Shown here piece after piece: positions 58,956 through 64,000 of a stretch of 64,000 nucleotides of DNA; the stretch's first letter is position 1; every line of letters begins with the position of its first letter. Under the pieces are notes generated by a model that saw only the letters and a list, made by a program, of their open reading frames with translations, had not been told where the DNA came from and searched no databases. The stretch comes from Jacaranda mimosifolia (Eukaryota; Streptophyta; Magnoliopsida; Lamiales; Bignoniaceae), in the NCBI GenBank assembly GCA_018894105.1, contig CM032126.1, forward strand, positions 27,254,391-27,318,390, read 5' to 3'. Both the position numbers and the translations under genes were made by a program.

Positions 58956-60730
58956 TGTTAACCCTTTGATGATTTTGCATGAGTTTTAGAGTTTTGATTA
59001 TGAAAATATTTGTTGCATGATTGATATAATTATTCCTAGAAATCTACTGAAACTTGCCTTATGTTGTCCAAAAATATCTTGTGTTGTCTGGAACTTATCT
59101 TTTCTTATATTGATTTTGACAGCATATATTTATATCTGATTTAACACATCACATCTTTTATTTATGGAAGGAAAATAATGCCATTGATCTTGAATTTAAA
59201 CATGTGCTCATCATGGCTAGATTCAATGAACATAATATACGAAATGATTGACTAATGGCTTCTTTTCTTTTTCTATTATCTTCTTCCAAATTGATAACCT
59301 TTTAATAATTTAAAGAAAGAGCATTTTTTTTGCATGAACATATTAAATTATCTTTAAATAATTTACAAAGAATTTACAAACCTCATCTGGAATATGCTTT
59401 CCATAAATAACTGGATTCTGACTTACCTTTTTTCATAGAGATCATCTAGATTGATTCTCATATCTTTCTCTAGTTTACTGAATATATTTATCTGATGTAG
59501 ATTCCATAATTATTTTAAACTATTCTTTCCTTATTTGTCTACTGGAATCTGTCAGAATGTGCTAGAATTAACTTTCCTTATTTAATATGATCACTTAAGG
59601 ATTCTAGCTTAAAATTCATATCTTCATTAAATAGGAAAAAAGACCAGTTTTGTTGCATCATTTGTTAAGTCCGCAATTATGTTTAATCATAACTCTAACA
59701 GCTTCTTGCCTAATGGGTTGTTTCCTTATTTGTATCCAACAGTCACTTACCCAACTAGAACTTATAATTACTGGTAGTACATCTATATATTGGAAAATAT
59801 GCAACATTCTAAGTGAGGATCACTTAGTCGGGTAAAGATCTTTGTTAAGTATTTTGAGGAGTTGTGTGATACTCTCATACACGTTCTATGCTTAAGTGTT
59901 GTTAATTCCTCGCTCTACGTGTGTTTTCGAGGGACCTTGTGGTAAAGAAGGTCAAGGGGAGCTTGCCTTTGACGGACTTTGGGGAGACGAAGACAAGGCG
60001 GTTTGTATCTCAAAGGACCTAGTGATGAAGAGAGATAGGAGTCGTACCTTCTCTCGAGGGATCCTGTAAAGAGAACAAATTGGCGTTTGGTTGCTCTGAG
60101 GACCTCTAGATGAAGAAACTAGTAGAGCGATACTGTCTTGAATCTTCTATAGTGTTCTGAGTTTTAATCTGGAAGGAGAGTCTAGAGCTTGCCATACGAA
60201 ATGGCAGCATCTTGTGCATTGGTCCACAGAGGCTGTGAAAGTAAAACTAGCAGAAGTTCCTCAGACCTATTCACAAAGCAGCTATTCTAGAATCTACCTT
60301 ATCCTGTCTGAGATTTCAATTTACCTCTTTGCAAAGAGCTAGTTTTTACCTTGCTAGGGTGTTTCTAATCCTTTTACTTTTATTTTGCCAAATTTCTGTA
60401 CTCAACTGTAAAACCTTCTTACATTTTGATTGATTTGACATGTTCAAAATCCTAAGGAAAAACTTAGGTAGATGAGTAGGCTTGCCGAATCTCTATAAAT
60501 ACCAGTGTACATTTACTGCTGTTTTTATTATTTTATTTATCACTGGTCTGACTAGTAGTTTAACTGGTACTTACAAATTCCAGTGAGTAACTAAAACTGT
60601 TTTCTACAAAAGACTTAAATTGTTTTGAAAAGCCAAAAAATATTTTGAGTAATAAACTTTCACTGCATTAAACTCCTTTAGGCCTAATTCAACACCCCCC
60701 CCCCCCCCCCCGGGCTTATAATCACTTACA
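58956..60730 (+). repeat. right LTR of the Copia element
   Basis: It starts TGTTAACCCTTTGATG and ends ATCACTTACA, about 1.78 kb, colinear with the left LTR. A C17 run (60695-60711) near the end is absent from the left LTR (CCCCTTCTTA there) and may be a sequencing or assembly artefact. Confidence 0.88.
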
Positions 60731-60735
60731 CCATC
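60731..60735. repeat. 5-bp target duplication of the Copia element, right
   Basis: CCATC is identical to 51899-51903. Confidence 0.85.
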
Positions 60736-62469
60736 AATGGATAAAATTGGAGAGCAAAGTACAGTAGGGAAACAGCTTGCTAGTAAATGTCCCTGAACAA
60801 TGGGTTGGTGATAAAGGGGGTAGGGGCGAACTTCACAAACGGATTGGGTACTTAAGTATTAAGATTTCTAATTCCACCATAAAAAAGAACTATTAAGTTC
60901 CCATATGTTGCTTTCTCTTCCTGTTTGGGATGGATAGGGTGGGTGTAGGTATTGCATTTTCACCCCATCCTGGATACAATTCACAATTACCATTCCAGAT
61001 AACTGGCATTCCCCAGACCTTTATGATCCTGGACATAATTCTATTATGAGTACAATTACCATTCCAAATAATTGGCATTCCCTATACCTTTATGGGAAGA
61101 AAACTTAATTCTTAAAAAACTAAAACCCCAAAGAGTATGAAATAGTCTCGACATACAGTGGTAAGGTTTAGAATAGTTAGAAACAACGAGGTCCGCAAAC
61201 CAAAAGCTTAATAAAGATATACACACAAACATGTTAACTAATCCTTAAAGTCTAAAGATTCTATTTCTAAATAAGGACTCAATACATGAGGAACTCTATT
61301 TAGCTGTCATAGATGAGATATTGTTTCATCTCTTACCGAATTTATCTGCTCAAGATGTATACACTACGGTGAATCATTTTGTTCCGACACTTCACTGTGA
61401 TCATTTCTTTACAATGTTCCTTTTTTTCCCCCTGAAGTCACAAATTTGGTCATACATAAGAGAAATCAAGGCATGTGCAGATTTATCTTGATCAACAATA
61501 GGAAATAAAAGCAGCTGACAACAAAGAAGACACATGAATAAACTTTCTTAATTGTATACATTTTTTTTTTTTCGATTTATTGAAATCCGATAAATACTTA
61601 ATGAAACAACCAAAAAAAGATACAAACAACAAATTGGATCTTGTACACAATTAGAAAATATAAGACCGTGTCTCTATTTTGAGACATGTGGAACTTTAAA
61701 AATAACTGGTAAATGAAAGATCAGGTCAAAACGTTTCCATTGCATCCATAGCATTTTTCTCTGTTTTAACTTCTGGGATTAAGAAACTGATGTTACTGCA
61801 GCTCATAATATGTTTGCAGTCTACAATATCTCCTTTCATAATCCTACATTCATCATTAATACAGAACTTCCAAAATGATCCTCATAAAAGATTAGTAGTT
61901 AAGAAGATTCTATCACTAACCAAAGGGGGGGAGGGAGAGGGAGAGAGTTGACATTTAGAGCCCTCGAATTCTTTATAAAGATATGAAAACAATATTAATC
62001 TTTTCCTGTAGTGACAAATTGCCATCAGCCATGTCAGCTTGATCCACGTCCGCAATTCTGTCAGGTACGTGTTTTCAAAACAGAAATTTAGTTTCACAAA
62101 GCCACCAATATTTCAAGCATCATTGCTTTCCAAAGATTCTGGTATTGTAGTGTTAAACCAGCTACTGGATATGCGTACAGTAGTCTATACATGTGGTTAA
62201 TCACAACTAGTCCGAGTTCTCAAAGCCAACTACATAACTTACAATTGCAAATTGCAACAGATGTTCAAGTTTAGGGAGAAACCAAGAAAGAAACAAGAAG
62301 TATCAATTTGAATACCCAAGTCTGCTTGATCAGAACCTTTGGAAGTAAGTAAACAATGTTTATGTCCATGTCGGCTGTACGTTTTTTGAGAAAATCACAA
62401 CATGGACTCCAATTAAAGAATATTACTATAGTCAAGCTACTGAACAGTTAAATGTAACACAACTCATAC
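60736..62469. other. intron-like sequence of the SQS1-like pseudogene
   Basis: It contains a ~70-bp repeated block with ACAATTACCATTCCA and TGGCATTCCC (60970-61015 and 61048-61090), a T run near 61560 and a purine-rich tract at 61922-61948. No exon of the missing middle part of the gene could be recognised. Confidence 0.5.
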
Positions 62470-63360
62470 CTGGTGTTTTTCTGGACTTTTTGCTTTTCTC
62501 AGCTTTAAAAGGCCAAGACTGTGGAAGTATAGTGACATGTTTTTTTCTCCTGGGTACAGTTCTCAGATCCTTAATAAGCATTAGGTCATTCAGAGAAGAT
62601 GACCAGGCATACTTGATATGGTTTAATGTTTTATCTTCATTGCGATACCTTCTTCCTCATCCAGCCTTCTTCATACCATACTCCCTTGATGCCTCCTGAA
62701 AAGCAATGCCACCCAATTTATGTGGAGTTCTGTCAACACTGTCGTCAAAATCACTATCACTATCACCAGATGCATCAGGAATTTTTCCAACAAGCTAATC
62801 AACAATGCCACCAATCCCCTCAAAGTAGTCTACTGCAACCTCTTCATCAATGTCTGAACCTTTATATGAGATGCTATCACTTTCAGATGTTGTAGCAGAA
62901 TCTTCTGAGACAGAGAAGCCTCATCTTTCACCGTCACTCAATTCTTCTTCTTCATCCTGGTCATTCTCATCACTGATATCATGTGTGTATATTTTAGTGC
63001 CTCCAATTACAAGATAACCTGGATTTTCCTCCAGGGATGATATCTCAGCATTTGCACCATGAAAGTTGTCGATTGAACTACTCTCTTTCTCTTTCATTGT
63101 GGATGACAGTCCAATAGCACCTGGAGTTGTTTCTACTTCATCATAGAAGCTCAATCCTCTGCTTGAGCTCTGACTCAACATAATGCTAGTGGTATAGTCA
63201 TAGAAGTATTTCGTTCTTTGGGCTTCCTTTACCAGCTTTCATCGACATAGGCAACTATGGGGTCTTCTCTGAATCAATCAAAACTGCAGGACTTGACTTG
63301 TCTAAAATGTTCTCGCTATTTCCATCACCATTTACAAATTTGGAGCCCTTATTTAAGATC

Positions 63361-64000
63361 ACGATATTGCAATTCAGTTAGCCCTTTAAGAAACCATACC
63401 AACATTAAGTGAACTAAGAACTAAAACACAAAATTAACACAGATTTTTAAAATATACACTTACCAAGTCATATGAGGTACTAAAAACTTTTCTGTTTTAC
63501 AGTATGACAAGATTTTGTTTCATATGCTAGGTGCATAATGAAAAATAAATAAATAAACCACCTGGCATCCTTCTCCATTTAATCACATTATTTGATCCAA
63601 ATTAGTGAAAAGAAAAAAAGAAGCTGAAAATACATTATACATTCACATGCAACATCAAGTATAACTCATACACATGCTTTTTCTTCAGAAAAGTCAATTC
63701 CTTTTTGAGCAATTAAAGAAAAATGAAAAGGAAAAGGAAAAAGAACCTTTAGGAAAAGATACACCTCGATCATCAAATCTTGCAAACATGAAAGCCGGCA
63801 TACCTGAGAATAGATCAAACCAATGACACTCCCTCTACTCTTCTTGGATCAGCTTAATGTTGGAATTAATTAGGACTTCTAAATAGTATGTTAAATGGAG
63901 AAGAGATAAGAATTTTTTCGGAATCTCAGTCCCGCGTTGAAAATATTAAAAAAAGTGAGTCCTTCCAATACATTCGCAAACTTCCAGGGCTTGTTTTTTA
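63361..64000. other. right edge, AT-rich, no recognised exon
   Basis: This is probably an intron or upstream part of the SQS1-like pseudogene. I see no start codon context, exon or RNA gene here. The true 5' end may lie beyond the window. Confidence 0.45.

Larger units (their letters stand above)
51904..60730 (+). mobile_element. full-length Ty1/copia retrotransposon, Sirevirus-like, decayed
   Basis: Two long direct LTRs flank a gag-pol region in the Copia order (protease, integrase, reverse transcriptase, RNase H), with a 5-bp duplication CCATC outside. Several AGGGGGAG-type polypurine tracts lie between pol and the right LTR (about 58601, 58847 and 58883, then AAAAGGGGAAGAA at 58941-58955). 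From memory, multiple such tracts are characteristic of Sireviruses. The LTRs differ at many positions and the coding region has many stops, so the insertion is old. It lies in an intron or deleted segment of the SQS1-like pseudogene in the opposite orientation. Confidence 0.9.
49310..63360 (-). pseudogene. SQS1-like G-patch protein gene, decayed and split by a Copia element
   Basis: Minus-strand exons resemble plant SQS1-type proteins, which have an acidic N-terminus and two C-terminal G-patches and are linked to pre-mRNA splicing. The N-terminal block (63360-62470) has GYLVIGGTKIYTHDISDE, an acidic Ser/Asp run and GGIAFQEASREYGMKKAG. It carries stops at 62921-62923, 62795-62797 and 62657-62659 and ends at a GTATGA donor. 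A short exon at about 50180-50140 reads HTCMPSSNDKIRLKK, followed by one with DDEDVDFIFIDGPV (about 49995-49930). Then come RKRARRIGFYAVEPLSFVLSG, G-patch 1 (FEMHTTGFRSKMMAKMGLI, about 49720-49590) and G-patch 2 (HTKGFRSKMIAKMGFEEGNG, about 49455-49385) with stops at 49378-49380 and 49345-49347. The middle exons are missing. Confidence 0.8.

Overview
The window is AT-rich nuclear DNA of a land plant, most likely a dicot. It has plant-type intron signals, Mutator-like elements (MULEs), a plant Helitron carrying an RPA-like gene, a Sirevirus-type Copia retrotransposon, a tRNA-derived SINE and the remains of a plant SQS1-like G-patch gene. There is no clearly intact host gene. Nearly everything is transposable elements, many nested, and most coding regions carry stops or frameshifts. 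I cannot name the species.

Region by region: 1-1954 is AT-rich flank with two small MITE candidates. 1955-17147 is a 15.2-kb Mutator-like element with ~145-bp imperfect terminal inverted repeats and a candidate 9-bp target duplication. It carries a plus-strand transposase gene (2365-7729) and a convergent minus-strand gene (16796-10983) combining a DUF1985-like domain, a coiled coil and a Ulp1/C48 cysteine-protease domain. Five different tandem-repeat arrays fill its introns and the space between its genes. 17157-26590 is AT-rich sequence with a MITE, a hAT-like element and a solo LTR. 26591-38846 is a degenerate autonomous Helitron (Rep-helicase plus RPA-like gene) interrupted by a second solo LTR of the same family. 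It ends in a hairpin and CTAG and is bordered by a ~340-bp direct repeat. 40464-48741 is a non-autonomous MULE into which a second, once autonomous MULE (40864-47008) inserted; both have exact 9-bp target duplications. 48865-48974 is a SINE with a 15-bp duplication. 49310-63360 holds scattered exons of an SQS1-like pseudogene on the minus strand, split by a full-length Copia element (51904-60730, TSD CCATC).

The most interesting object is the 15.2-kb MULE. Its five arrays differ in unit length and spacer sequence, yet all are built from one short motif, T(G/A)TACT (AGTA(C/T)A on the other strand), repeated mainly every 21-22 bp, about two turns of DNA. Three arrays lie in introns whose splice phases I could check, and the other two lie between the convergent genes. 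This resembles, from memory, the VANC anti-silencing system of Arabidopsis VANDAL elements, where an element-encoded protein binds a short motif amplified in tandem in the element's non-coding DNA. The proposal here is a related or convergent system with a different, helically phased motif, in which the DUF1985/Ulp1 protein is the candidate reader.
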